Assembly: GCF_019203185.1 (NCBI RefSeq)
Contig: NZ_CP078093.1
Span: forward strand, 1,585,058 to 1,649,057
Origin: Crassaminicella indica
GTDB taxonomy: Bacteria > Bacillota > Clostridia > Peptostreptococcales > Thermotaleaceae
Length of the DNA: 64,000 nt
Reading direction: 5' to 3'
The position numbers and the translations under genes were made by a program. Below are positions 45,138 to 53,557 of this stretch, piece after piece. Within the stretch, counting starts at the first letter, position 1, and every line of letters begins with the position of its first letter. The notes beneath the pieces are model-generated. The model searched no databases and was not told the origin of the DNA. It saw only the letters and a program-made list of their open reading frames with translations.

Positions 45138-45824
45138 ATTATTAATATAGTTGAAATAAAGAATGTTCGAAAGGTATATAGAGTAGGGGATGAAAAGATA
45201 GTAGCCTTAAATGATGTTTCCCTGGAAATAAAAAAAGGAGAAGTTTGTTGTTTTTTAGGAACTTCAGGTTCAGGCAAGTCTACCCTTTTAAATATGATGG
45301 CGGGACTTGAAAAACCAACAAAAGGAATCATAAAGATCAATGGGAAAAATGTTGAAAAAATGAATGAGAAACAGCTTGCAAAGTTTCGACAAAAGTATAT
45401 AGGGTTTATTTTTCAGTCGTATAATCTATTGCCAGCACTTACAGCCCTTGAAAATGTAAGCTTACCGTTAACCTTTAGAGGAATGAAAAAAAAGGAAAGA
45501 GAGAAAATTTCCTTGGAAATGTTAAATGCTGTTGGCCTTAAAAAATATGTTACGCACAAGCCTACCCAAATGAGTGGAGGGCAGCAGCAGAGAGTAGGAA
45601 TTGCTAGAGCTTTTGTTAGCAAACCACCTATTATTTTTGCAGACGAACCAACAGGAAACTTAGATTCCAAAACAACCCATGAAGTAATGCACTTAATGCT
45701 AGAAATAGCAAAAGAAAATGATCAGACACTAATCATTGTAACTCATGATAGAAGTATTGCAGAATATGCAGATAAAATTGTATATATTTTAGATGGGAAC
45801 ATTGAAAAGATTGAAGAAAAATAA
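45138..45824 (+). CDS. MacB/LolD-type ABC transporter ATPase, probable ATT start
   Basis: The frame contains complete ABC ATPase sequence well upstream of its first ATG (45294): ALNDVSLEIKKGE and Walker A GTSGSGKST. No ATG, GTG or TTG is in frame there. ATT 45138 lies six bases after AAGGGGGG and gives M-INIVEIKNVRKVYRVG, the usual start of this family, and a normal length of 228 residues. Later motifs are the Q-loop FIFQSYNLL, signature MSGGQQQRVG and Walker B IIFADEPTGNLD. It powers the permease encoded two genes on. The ATG at 45294 would remove Walker A and cannot be the functional start. Confidence 0.88.
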   Translation: MINIVEIKNVRKVYRVGDEKIVALNDVSLEIKKGEVCCFLGTSGSGKSTLLNMMAGLEKPTKGIIKINGKNVEKMNEKQLAKFRQKYIGFIFQSYNLLPALTALENVSLPLTFRGMKKKEREKISLEMLNAVGLKKYVTHKPTQMSGGQQQRVGIARAFVSKPPIIFADEPTGNLDSKTTHEVMHLMLEIAKENDQTLIIVTHDRSIAEYADKIVYILDGNIEKIEEK

Positions 45825-45836
45825 GGGGGAAAGAGG

Positions 45837-47834
45837 ATGAAGAATAGGACAATTATTGGACTTTTGATATTTATGATGTTGATTAGTATTTGTAGTACAG
45901 AAAGCATCATTTCATATGCAGAGGATGATGGCTATGCAAATTTGATTATAGGAAGAAATAGAGAAGTACCTACTTTTGAACCAGGAGAAGAAGTAAGATT
46001 TGTTATTCCTATAGAAAATATAGGTACTGGTAATGCACAGGATGTAGTTGTATCTTTAGATACAAGTGATTTGAAAAATTTTCCTTTTGAAATGGAAAAA
46101 ATGTCTGCGACTAAAAGAATTTCATCTATTCACGGAAAAAGCGATGAAGATGTAGCATTTTATTTGAAGGTTGCTATGAATGCAGAAGCAAAAACTTATC
46201 CTATCAATGTAAATGTTAGATATAGTGGCGGAAGTGCATCAGCAACAGTATATGTAAAAATACAAGAAAACCGTCAAAAGCCTTCTTTGAAACTAATGAA
46301 TGTAAGATATAAAGAAGGAAGTATATTTGCAGGGCAACATACTACGATGACGCTAGAGCTTCAAAATGCAGGAGAAACAGTAGCAAAGGATATAAGCTTA
46401 AGCTTTGAAGGACTTAAGGCAGATGGTATTAGATTAGATGGTTATGTAGATATACCAAAGATTCAAGAGATACAAGGAAAGCATTTTAAAGAGGTGCCAG
46501 TAAAAATATATGCAGATGAAGATTTAAAAAGTGGTACATATGAACTTGATCTTGTAATGAAGTACAAGGATGAATATTTGCATGAATATGAAGAAAAGAA
46601 AAAGATATATGTACCTGTAGATGGTGTAGAAGATCAAGAATTAGATTTTGGATTTGAAAATTTAACTTATCCTGAAGATGGTATAAATACGAGTGAGGAT
46701 TTTATTATTGCTTTTGATTTAAAGAATTTATCAGGAAAGGATGCAAAAAACTTAAAGGTTAGTGTAGATGCAGGAGCTGAAATATTACCAAAATCAGCAT
46801 CTATAAAAAATATAAAGACTTTAGCTTCAGGTCAATCTACGCATATGGAGTTTAAATTATTTGCAAAGGATGGTATTGAATCAAAAAGTTATCCTGTAAA
46901 GATTAATGTAGAATATGGATTAAAGGGTTCAAAATCAGATGAAAATCATTCATTAAGTCAATATGTTGGTATATTTGTAAAGGGAGATTATTCAAACTTA
47001 ACACCAAAGGTTATTATAGATAATTATAATTATGGTAAGGAATATATCAAAACAGGGGAAACTTTTCCTCTTACTATAACCTTTTTTAATACGAATAAAA
47101 GCACAGCTGTAAGAAATATTAAGGTAACCTTAAACTCAGAAGGAGATGTCTTTGCACCTGTGGGAAGTAGCAATTCTTTCTTCATAGAAGAGATCGGCGC
47201 AAATGCTCGTGTGAAAAAGACTATAAAATTAAAGGCTAAGGCAGATGCAGAACAAAAGACGTATAATCTAAATGTAGATATGGAATATGAGGACAGCACA
47301 GGAAAAGATCATTCAGCAAAGGAAAATATAGGGGTAAATGTGATTCAAGAAGTAAGATTTGAGACATCAGATGTTAAAATTCCAGATGAATGCTTTGAAG
47401 GAGAGCCTTGTGGATTATCTATAGATTTTTATAATCTAGGAAGAGGAACTTTAAGAAACATGATGATTCATACAGAAGGTGATTTTGAAATAAAAGATGG
47501 GAGCAGTTATATAGGTAATGTAGAGGCAGGTAAGGACGATTATTATGATGTTTCAGTAGTTCCAACAAAGGAAGGGAAAGCAGCTGGAAAAATTATATTC
47601 AAATTTGAAGATGCTGTAGGAAATCCATATGAGATCGTAAAAGCTTTTGAAATCAATGCACTAAAAATGGAAGCACCACCTATGCCTCCAGAAGGTATGG
47701 AAATGGAAGGAGCAGAGAATGATTCATCAAAAAAATGGATTTGGATTTCAATAGGCGTTGTGGTAGCTGTTGCAGGCTTTGTAATATATAGAAAGCGAAA
47801 AAAGAAAGCCAAGGAAGTGACTATAGATGAATAG
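45837..47834 (+). CDS. Extracellular CARDB/Ig-repeat protein with C-terminal membrane anchor
   Basis: A 665-residue protein behind AAGGGGGAAAGAGG. After a signal peptide (to about SYAED) come about five beta-sandwich repeats of roughly 110 residues (about 40-150, 155-265, 270-385, 390-505 and 510-615). Each has the pattern PGEEVRFVIPIENIGTGNAQ, or FEPGE-like and N-G-A-DV strands, typical of CARDB/COG1361 domains. A single membrane helix (about 638-655) and a basic tail (RKRKKKAKE) follow. It lies between the ATPase and permease genes and overlaps the permease by 8 bases. It probably takes the place of the membrane-fusion partner (MacA) used in diderms, reaching into the wall. Confidence 0.85.
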   Translation: MKNRTIIGLLIFMMLISICSTESIISYAEDDGYANLIIGRNREVPTFEPGEEVRFVIPIENIGTGNAQDVVVSLDTSDLKNFPFEMEKMSATKRISSIHGKSDEDVAFYLKVAMNAEAKTYPINVNVRYSGGSASATVYVKIQENRQKPSLKLMNVRYKEGSIFAGQHTTMTLELQNAGETVAKDISLSFEGLKADGIRLDGYVDIPKIQEIQGKHFKEVPVKIYADEDLKSGTYELDLVMKYKDEYLHEYEEKKKIYVPVDGVEDQELDFGFENLTYPEDGINTSEDFIIAFDLKNLSGKDAKNLKVSVDAGAEILPKSASIKNIKTLASGQSTHMEFKLFAKDGIESKSYPVKINVEYGLKGSKSDENHSLSQYVGIFVKGDYSNLTPKVIIDNYNYGKEYIKTGETFPLTITFFNTNKSTAVRNIKVTLNSEGDVFAPVGSSNSFFIEEIGANARVKKTIKLKAKADAEQKTYNLNVDMEYEDSTGKDHSAKENIGVNVIQEVRFETSDVKIPDECFEGEPCGLSIDFYNLGRGTLRNMMIHTEGDFEIKDGSSYIGNVEAGKDDYYDVSVVPTKEGKAAGKIIFKFEDAVGNPYEIVKAFEINALKMEAPPMPPEGMEMEGAENDSSKKWIWISIGVVVAVAGFVIYRKRKKKAKEVTIDE

Positions 47835-49173
47835 TTGGGATTTATTCAAAATGGGCTTTCACAACCTATGGAGAAAAAAGACGAGGACATTTTTGACTGT
47901 TTTAGGTGTAATTATTGGGACATGTTCTATTGTTGTAATGATATCTATTGGTATTGCAAATGATAGAGGAACTAAAGAATGGATTGAAAGCATGGGAGAT
48001 TTAAGTGTTATTGAAGTAGAGTCTTCAAGATATTATTATGATGATTCAAGAAGCTCTAAAAAAGAAGCAACTCTTGATGATAAAGGAGTTGCAAAGCTTG
48101 AAAAAATCCCAGGGGTAAAAGCAGTAATGCCTATAAAGCAAATGCGACTTAAAGTACAATCAGGAAAAATGCTAGGACGTGTTAATGTAATAGGTGTGAA
48201 GCCTGAGATTATGGAGGATTTTGGATTTACTGTAAAAGAAGGCAGACTTCTTTTACCATCTGATAAAGAAGCGTTAGTTTTTGGTAGCGAAGTTGCTTAT
48301 GATTTTTATAATCCTAGATCAAGAAACAGATATAATTATTCAGAGGAACCAAAAGTAAAGCTGTTAAACAGCAAATTGATAGTTACATCTGATATGAACT
48401 ATGGAGAAAAAAGAAGAAATCAAAGTAGGTATTATGATGACTATAAACCACCAAAGCCTCATAAGGTAAAAGGGGTAGGGCTTTTAGAGGAAAGTGGTGG
48501 CGAAAAGGATTGGAATGCCTATATGAATATGGCTACACTTGAAAAATATATAAAAGAAGATAAAGCTGCAAGACATGAAAGAAGGAGATCTTCTGATAAT
48601 GAAGATCAATATGAGAGCATCAAGGTAAAGGTAGAAGATATTGAACAGGTAGAAGAAATCCAAAAAAAGATAAAGGATATGGGATTTCAAGCACATAGCT
48701 TGACAGATTGGTTAAAGTCTATGAAGGAACAGATGAGAAAAACACAGGCTATATTAGGTGCTATTGGTGGTGTAAGTTTGCTTGTAGCTGCTATTGGAAT
48801 TACGAATACTATGATTATGAGTATTTATGAGAGAACTAGAGAAATAGGTGTTATGAAGGTACTTGGAGCAAATCTTGATGATATTAAAAGATTATTTTTA
48901 TTTGAAGCAGCTATGATTGGTTTTGTTGGAGGTATATTAGGTGTAATGATTAGTTATGCATTATCCTATGGGCTTAATAAATTTGGAGAAGGCTCTATGA
49001 ATGGTATGGGGATGATGGGAGGCATGGCAGGGAGTGGTGGCATGTCTATTATCCCTATAGAACTTGCATTGATAGGAGTTGCTTTTGCAACGGTTGTTGG
49101 GATTATATCAGGATACTTACCAGCAAGACGTGCTATGAATTTAAGTGCATTAGAAGCTATAAAAACAGAATAA
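47827..49173 (+). CDS. MacB-like ABC transporter permease (FtsX fold)
   Basis: A 448-residue protein with one N-terminal membrane helix (about 18-42, TRTFLTVLGVIIGTCSIVVM), a MacB_PCD-type extracellular domain (45-310) and three C-terminal helices of the FtsX domain (about 315-340, 365-390 and 415-440). The TREIGVMKVLGANLDDIKRL coupling motif contacts the ATPase. A Gly/Met-rich loop (GMGMMGGMAGSGGM, about 396-409) sits between the last two helices. Such type VII ABC systems do mechanical work on extracellular partners or export peptides; the substrate here is unknown. Confidence 0.9.
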   Translation: MNSWDLFKMGFHNLWRKKTRTFLTVLGVIIGTCSIVVMISIGIANDRGTKEWIESMGDLSVIEVESSRYYYDDSRSSKKEATLDDKGVAKLEKIPGVKAVMPIKQMRLKVQSGKMLGRVNVIGVKPEIMEDFGFTVKEGRLLLPSDKEALVFGSEVAYDFYNPRSRNRYNYSEEPKVKLLNSKLIVTSDMNYGEKRRNQSRYYDDYKPPKPHKVKGVGLLEESGGEKDWNAYMNMATLEKYIKEDKAARHERRRSSDNEDQYESIKVKVEDIEQVEEIQKKIKDMGFQAHSLTDWLKSMKEQMRKTQAILGAIGGVSLLVAAIGITNTMIMSIYERTREIGVMKVLGANLDDIKRLFLFEAAMIGFVGGILGVMISYALSYGLNKFGEGSMNGMGMMGGMAGSGGMSIIPIELALIGVAFATVVGIISGYLPARRAMNLSALEAIKTE

Positions 49174-49174
49174 G

Positions 49175-49210
49175 CAAATAAAGGAGCTAGTTATAGCTCC
49201 TTTATTTATT
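49175..49210. terminator. Terminator between the permease and the convergent CBS gene
   Basis: AATAAAGGAGCTA pairs with TAGCTCCTTTATT and is followed by T-rich sequence. It can serve both strands. Confidence 0.8.
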
Positions 49211-49217
49211 ATTATTG

Positions 49218-49607
49218 TTAATCAGCAATATCCTGCTTTTTAATGAAATAATCAATAATATCTTCAAAAGAAATCATACCTAATACTTTTTTACCTTCTA
49301 CAATAGGCATAGCAACGATGTTGTTATTTCTTAACCGTTTGGAGATTGTAAGAATATCTTCGTCTTTATTAGAGGTGATTACATCTTTTGTCATTACCCA
49401 TTCTAAAGGGCAGCTATCATAATGACCTGGTGATATTAAAAATCTGTAAAGATCTGCTTTTACGACCATTCCTGCTAACTCGTTATTTTCATCAATAACA
49501 GGTGCTCCGTTGATATTCTTTTTATTCATTATCTTTAGAGCATGGGCAAGGGTGTCATTGGTTTTAAAAGTAATAGCAGGTTGATTCATAATATCTTTTC
49601 CTTTCAT
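49218..49607 (-). CDS. CBS-domain pair protein
   Basis: A 129-residue protein on the minus strand starting at 49607 behind AAAGGAGGGG. It consists of two CBS motifs (about 5-60 and 75-125; the second reads DEDILTISKRLRNNNIVAMP) with nothing else. Such stand-alone Bateman modules bind adenine nucleotides or other small ligands and adjust partner proteins; neither ligand nor partner can be told here. It is divergent from the Mrp gene and separated from it by a 254-bp AT-rich spacer. Confidence 0.9.
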   Translation of the reverse strand: MKGKDIMNQPAITFKTNDTLAHALKIMNKKNINGAPVIDENNELAGMVVKADLYRFLISPGHYDSCPLEWVMTKDVITSNKDEDILTISKRLRNNNIVAMPIVEGKKVLGMISFEDIIDYFIKKQDIAD

Positions 49608-49792
49608 AAAATTCCCCTCCTTTAAAATAAATGATGGCTATATATTCAATCTTATATCCATTTTATTCTATTTAAAAATATTTTATTATTTTTCTGAATA
49701 TTTGTCCAATATTATTTTTTATTTGTATATGTAGTGTATTGAGAAAGCAGTTGATTAGAATTATTAGTCATGAGACATAATAAAATGGATAT

Positions 49793-49820
49793 TTGACAAT
49801 AATAGAAAATGGAGTATACT
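49793..49820 (+). promoter_or_regulatory. Sigma-A promoter of the Mrp/NifX-like cluster
   Basis: TTGACA (49793-49798), a 16-bp spacer and TATACT (49815-49820). Confidence 0.7.
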
Positions 49821-49822
49821 AT

Positions 49823-49840
49823 AATTAGCAAATGCCAATT
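49823..49840. promoter_or_regulatory. Imperfect palindrome over the transcription start, candidate operator
   Basis: AATTAGCAAATGCCAATT is a dyad (one mismatch per arm) placed just downstream of the -10 box, where a repressor would block initiation. Two regulators, Fur-family and DUF134, end this gene cluster and are candidates to bind it. Confidence 0.4.
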
Positions 49841-49861
49841 ATGATGAAGGAGAGGTTATAG

Positions 49862-50650
49862 ATGATACAAAAAGAGAAGCCGATGGAAGGTACAAGCATT
49901 AAAAAAATTATCGCTGTAATGAGTGGTAAAGGAGGAGTAGGAAAGAGTTCAGTTACTTCTTTAATGGCTGTAGCTTTAAGAAATAAAGGGTACAAGGTAG
50001 GAATTATGGATGCAGATATAACAGGCCCTAGTATTCCTAAAATATTTGGCGTAAATAATCAAAGAGCTTTTTCTGATGGAAAAAGTATAGTACCTGTTGA
50101 AACTGTTACAGGCATTAAAGTGATATCATTAAATCTGTTAGTGGATCAAGAAGATGCTCCAGTTGTTTGGAGAGGTCCACTTATTGCAGGAACAGTAAAA
50201 CAATTTTTTACAGATGTGGCATGGGGAGATTTAGATGTATTACTTATTGATATGCCTCCAGGAACAGGAGATGTACCACTTACTATTATGCAGTCAGTTC
50301 CAGTAGACGGTATTGTGGTTGTTTCTTCTCCACAGGATTTGGTCAAATTGATTGTGAAAAAATCTGTCAATATGGCAAAAATGATGGCAACACCTATTTA
50401 TGGTATTGTTGAGAATATGAGCTATTTTGAATGTCCAGACTGTAATAAAAAACACTATATATTTGGAGAAGGTAAAATAGAAGAAGCAGCAAAGGAAATG
50501 AATATAGACGTAATCGAAAAACTTCCAATTGATCCTGAATTTGTATCATTATGTGATGAAGGAAAAGTTGAAGTATTTGGAAAAATGCGTTTTGGATTTT
50601 GTGAAAGCTTTGGAAATAAAATAGAAGATAAAATAGGAGGGATTGAATAA
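49862..50650 (+). CDS. Mrp/NBP35-family ATPase (iron-sulfur carrier type)
   Basis: A 262-residue ParA/MinD-superfamily ATPase behind GAAGGAGAGG. The deviant Walker A MSGKGGVGKSSV (about 20-31), DADITGPSIPKIFG and LLIDMPPGTGDVPLTIMQ define the Mrp/ApbC/NBP35 group. A CPDC motif (about 184-187) matches the CxxC that holds a bridging 4Fe-4S cluster. It would deliver Fe-S or mixed-metal clusters in the cytoplasm. It overlaps the next gene by one base (ATG within its stop) and heads a five-gene ORP-like cluster. Confidence 0.9.
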   Translation: MIQKEKPMEGTSIKKIIAVMSGKGGVGKSSVTSLMAVALRNKGYKVGIMDADITGPSIPKIFGVNNQRAFSDGKSIVPVETVTGIKVISLNLLVDQEDAPVVWRGPLIAGTVKQFFTDVAWGDLDVLLIDMPPGTGDVPLTIMQSVPVDGIVVVSSPQDLVKLIVKKSVNMAKMMATPIYGIVENMSYFECPDCNKKHYIFGEGKIEEAAKEMNIDVIEKLPIDPEFVSLCDEGKVEVFGKMRFGFCESFGNKIEDKIGGIE

Positions 50651-51015
50651 TGAAAATATGTGTTTCAAGTTTAGGAAATGAAAAGGGTGCTATGATGGAT
50701 TCAAGATTTGGGAGATGTCCATATTTTGCAATCTATGATACAGAAACAAAAACATATGAGTTTATTGAAAACAGTGGTGTAACAGCATCAGGTGGAGCTG
50801 GTATTGCTGCAGGGCAGCAGGTTGTAAATAAAGGAGTAGAAGTACTTATTACTGGATTTTTAGGTCCAAATGCTATGAAGGTATTGATGGGTGGAAAGGT
50901 TAAGCCATATCATGGAAAAGGTGGAACTATAGAAGAAGAAATCAAATTATATGAAGAAGGAAAGCTAGAGATTATTGAAAATGCTGGACCTGCACATTTT
51001 GGAATGGGAAAATAA
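50650..51015 (+). CDS. NifX/NifB-like (FeMo-co/ORP-type) metal-cluster protein
   Basis: A 121-residue single-domain protein of the dinitrogenase iron-molybdenum cofactor family (RNase H-like fold): MMDSRFGRCPYFAIYDT near the start, SGGAGIAAGQQVVNKGVEVL and TGFLGPNAMKVL. In Desulfovibrio the homologous ORP holds a mixed molybdenum-copper sulfide cluster. Whether this protein binds the same cluster is unknown. No nitrogenase structural genes are in the window, so nitrogen fixation is not implied. It starts within the stop of the Mrp gene. Confidence 0.9.
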   Translation: MKICVSSLGNEKGAMMDSRFGRCPYFAIYDTETKTYEFIENSGVTASGGAGIAAGQQVVNKGVEVLITGFLGPNAMKVLMGGKVKPYHGKGGTIEEEIKLYEEGKLEIIENAGPAHFGMGK

Positions 51016-51032
51016 CGAAAGGACTGGTAAAG

Positions 51033-51863
51033 ATGAAAATTGCAGTCTTAAGTGGTAAAGGCGGTACAGGAAAAACGACTGTATCTACAAATCTTGCCAA
51101 GATAATGAATTGGAATTATGTAGATTGTGATGTGGAAGAACCGAATGGATTTATATTTTTAAAGCCTAAGGTGATTAAAACAGAGGAAGTAAAAATCCCT
51201 GTTCCCAAAATAGATGAAGAAAAGTGTATTAATTGTAATAAATGTGTAGCTGCGTGTCAGTTTAATGCTTTGGCTGGGACAAAAACAGATATTATTCTAT
51301 TTGAAAAATTATGTCATGGCTGTGGTGCATGTACGCTTGTTTGCCCAGTAAATGCTATTACAGAAGAGGGAAGAACTATTGGAAAAATAGACATAGGTGA
51401 AGCAGAAGCTATAAAGTGTATGAGAGGTATTTTAGATATAGGAGAGCCAATGGCACCTCCTATCATTAAAAGGCTGAAGGAATTAGTGGATGATTCACCG
51501 ACTATTATTGATTGTTCACCTGGAAGCTCTTGTTCTGTAGTATCAGCTATTGATGGAGTAGATGTAGCTGTTTTAGTAACAGAAGCTACGCCTTTTGGTC
51601 TTCATGATTTAAAAATTGCTGTAGAACTTGTAAGACAAATGAATATACCATTTGGGATTATAGTTAATCGAGCTGATGAAGAGCATGATTTGATTACGAG
51701 ATATTGTGAAGAAGAAAAAATTAATTTATTAGGAAAGATTCCTTATGATAAAAAGGCTGCTGTTTTATATTCAAAGGGAAAGCTACTTGTAGAAGATAAA
51801 GAATATAATGATAGGTTTAAAGAGATTGGAGAGAAGATTTTGGAGGTGAAGGCATGCAGTTAG
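51033..51863 (+). CDS. MinD-superfamily ATPase with inserted ferredoxin domain (1)
   Basis: A 276-residue ATPase with N-terminal SGKGGTGKTTVSTNL, DCDVEEPNG and a 2[4Fe-4S] ferredoxin insert at about 60-110 (CINCNKCVAACQF and CHGCGACTLVCPV). A GSSCSVVSAIDGVDVAVLVT segment of the ATPase core follows. Such COG1149 proteins occur in pairs in anaerobes and are part of the ORP complex in Desulfovibrio. They may couple nucleotide and redox state to metal-cluster handling. It overlaps the next gene by 10 bases. Confidence 0.92.
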   Translation: MKIAVLSGKGGTGKTTVSTNLAKIMNWNYVDCDVEEPNGFIFLKPKVIKTEEVKIPVPKIDEEKCINCNKCVAACQFNALAGTKTDIILFEKLCHGCGACTLVCPVNAITEEGRTIGKIDIGEAEAIKCMRGILDIGEPMAPPIIKRLKELVDDSPTIIDCSPGSSCSVVSAIDGVDVAVLVTEATPFGLHDLKIAVELVRQMNIPFGIIVNRADEEHDLITRYCEEEKINLLGKIPYDKKAAVLYSKGKLLVEDKEYNDRFKEIGEKILEVKACS

Positions 51864-52708
51864 TTATTATTAGTGGAAAAGGTGGAACAGGAAAAACGAC
51901 AGTTGCTGCATCCTTTGCTTATCTTAGCGATAAGAGTATAAAAGTAGATTGTGATGTTGATGCATCTAATCTTCATATTATTCTCGGAGGAGAAGATATA
52001 GAAAAAAGATCATATATAGGTGCAAAGCTTGCTCATATAGACATGAACAAATGTATAAAATGTGGAGAATGTGAGAAGGTCTGTCGATTTGATGCTATTG
52101 CTGATTTTAAGATAGACTCATTAAAATGTGAAGGCTGTGGTGCATGTAAGATAGTATGCCCTAAAGGAGCTATTTCTTTAGAAGATGAAATCACAGGAGA
52201 AACAATTTTAACACAAACCCAAAGAGGCCTTTTATCAAGAGCTGAGATGGTTATTGGAGCAGAAGGTTCAGGAAAGCTTGTAACACAAGTAAGAAAGAAT
52301 GCTATGGCTCATAAAAAAGAAGATGAATGGGTTATTATGGATGGAACTCCGGGAATAGGCTGTGCTGTGATGGCTTCTATTACAGGCTGTGATGCAGCAT
52401 TAATTGTTGTAGAGCCAACTCAGTCAGGAATCAATGATTTTGAGAGGGTTTATTCTTTGACAAAGCATTTTAATATTAAAGCCTTTGCATGTATTAATAA
52501 ATATGACATTAATGAAGAGATGAGCATAGAAATAGAAAAAATTTGTCAAAGAGAAGGAATAGAATTATTAGGGAAAATTCCTTTCGATCCTTGTGTTAAG
52601 ATGGCTGCAAATGAGTTAAAGCCTATTGTAAGCTATGAAAAAAGTAAAGCAGCGAAAGAAATTATAAATATATGGAATAAATTTAAAAATAAATATGAGG
52701 AGGAGTAA
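51854..52708 (+). CDS. MinD-superfamily ATPase with inserted ferredoxin domain (2)
   Basis: A 284-residue paralog of the upstream ATPase: ISGKGGTGKTTVAASF, DCDVDASNLH, ferredoxin insert with CIKCGECEKVCRF and CEGCGACKIVCPK (about 62-110), then MDGTPGIGCAVMASITGCDA. The presence of two non-identical copies suggests a heterodimer. The ribosome binding site (GGAGGTGAAGGC) lies in the end of the first gene. It is followed after 3 bases by another NifX-like gene. Confidence 0.92.
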   Translation: MQLVIISGKGGTGKTTVAASFAYLSDKSIKVDCDVDASNLHIILGGEDIEKRSYIGAKLAHIDMNKCIKCGECEKVCRFDAIADFKIDSLKCEGCGACKIVCPKGAISLEDEITGETILTQTQRGLLSRAEMVIGAEGSGKLVTQVRKNAMAHKKEDEWVIMDGTPGIGCAVMASITGCDAALIVVEPTQSGINDFERVYSLTKHFNIKAFACINKYDINEEMSIEIEKICQREGIELLGKIPFDPCVKMAANELKPIVSYEKSKAAKEIINIWNKFKNKYEEE

Positions 52709-52711
52709 AAA

Positions 52712-53068
52712 ATGAAAGTAGCTATTGCTAAGGATGGTAATTTTGTATCAGGGCATTTTGGTCATTGTGAAGGATTTGAAGTTTTTGAAGTGAATAATGG
52801 AGCTGTTGAAGGAAGAAGCTTCCTAGAAAATCCAGGCCATCGTCCAGGCTTCTTGCCGCCATTTCTTGCTGAAAGAGGAATAGAAGTGATTATTGCAGGT
52901 GGAATGGGAGCTACTGCACAAGAGCTTTTTAAAGAAAATGGTGTAAAAGTAGTTGTAGGTGCACAAGGGAAATTAGAAGATGTAATCAATGCATATGCAA
53001 GTGGTAATTTAAAATCAACAGATAGTGTATGTACAGAACATGCACATGAAGGGCATTGTAATGATTAG
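52712..53068 (+). CDS. NifX/NifB-like metal-cluster protein (2), His-rich tail
   Basis: A 118-residue relative of the protein at 50650: VAIAKDGNFVSGHFGHCEGF at the start, and IIAGGMGATAQELFKENGVK with VVVGAQG in the core. The C-terminus ends CTEHAHEGHCND, a Cys/His-rich tail that could bind a transition metal (seen in the sequence; function inferred). It is the last structural gene of the cluster and is followed by a terminator. Confidence 0.9.
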   Translation: MKVAIAKDGNFVSGHFGHCEGFEVFEVNNGAVEGRSFLENPGHRPGFLPPFLAERGIEVIIAGGMGATAQELFKENGVKVVVGAQGKLEDVINAYASGNLKSTDSVCTEHAHEGHCND

Positions 53069-53093
53069 GCAGAATTTACTCTGCCTTTTTTCA
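53066..53093 (+). terminator. Rho-independent terminator after the second NifX-like gene
   Basis: AGGCAGA and TCTGCCT form a 7-bp stem with a 6-base loop, followed by TTTTTTC. Confidence 0.8.
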
Positions 53094-53115
53094 TATAATA
53101 TATAAGGTGGTTAAA

Positions 53116-53553
53116 ATGAAGAGTAAAATGCAGATGATTGAAGAAATTTTAAAAGAGAAAAATATTAAATTAACAAAGCAAAGAAAAGCAATTATGGAGG
53201 TTTTCTTAAACTATGATGAGCATTTTAAACCAGAGGAAGTACATGCTTTAGTGAAAAATAAAGGAATCGGCTTAGCTACTGTGTATAGAACTATAGAAAT
53301 ATTAAAAATACATGATATAATAGAAGAAATAACTATTGAAAAAGATAGATATTATGAATTAAAGCTGTTTAGTGAAAAAAGGATGCATATTCATTTTACA
53401 TGTAAAAAATGCAATAAAATCTATGACTATGATAAGACAGAAATGATTTTAGATTTGATTCGACTAAGGAACTTTACAGAAAAAGAATATGATGTAGATG
53501 TGGAAGATATAAAGATCATTATGAAGGGAATCTGTCAAAATTGTAGGAGGTGA
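53116..53553 (+). CDS. Fur-family metal- or peroxide-responsive repressor
   Basis: The start at 53116 follows AAGGTGG; a GTG inside that site would add three residues. The 145-residue protein has the Fur winged helix (LTKQRKAIMEVFLNYDEHFK and the recognition region LATVYRTIEIL). The dimer domain carries a HIHF metal segment and two CxxC structural zinc sites (CKKC and CQNC). Fur, PerR and Zur cannot be told apart by eye. It is followed 4 bases later by the DUF134 gene, and may control the ORP-like cluster upstream. Confidence 0.92.
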   Translation: MKSKMQMIEEILKEKNIKLTKQRKAIMEVFLNYDEHFKPEEVHALVKNKGIGLATVYRTIEILKIHDIIEEITIEKDRYYELKLFSEKRMHIHFTCKKCNKIYDYDKTEMILDLIRLRNFTEKEYDVDVEDIKIIMKGICQNCRR

Positions 53554-53557
53554 AATT

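Noticed and set aside
50650-53068. Nitrogen fixation gene cluster
   Set aside because: The NifX-like and MinD-ferredoxin genes occur without nifH, nifD, nifK, nifE or nifN. The set matches ORP-type loci instead.
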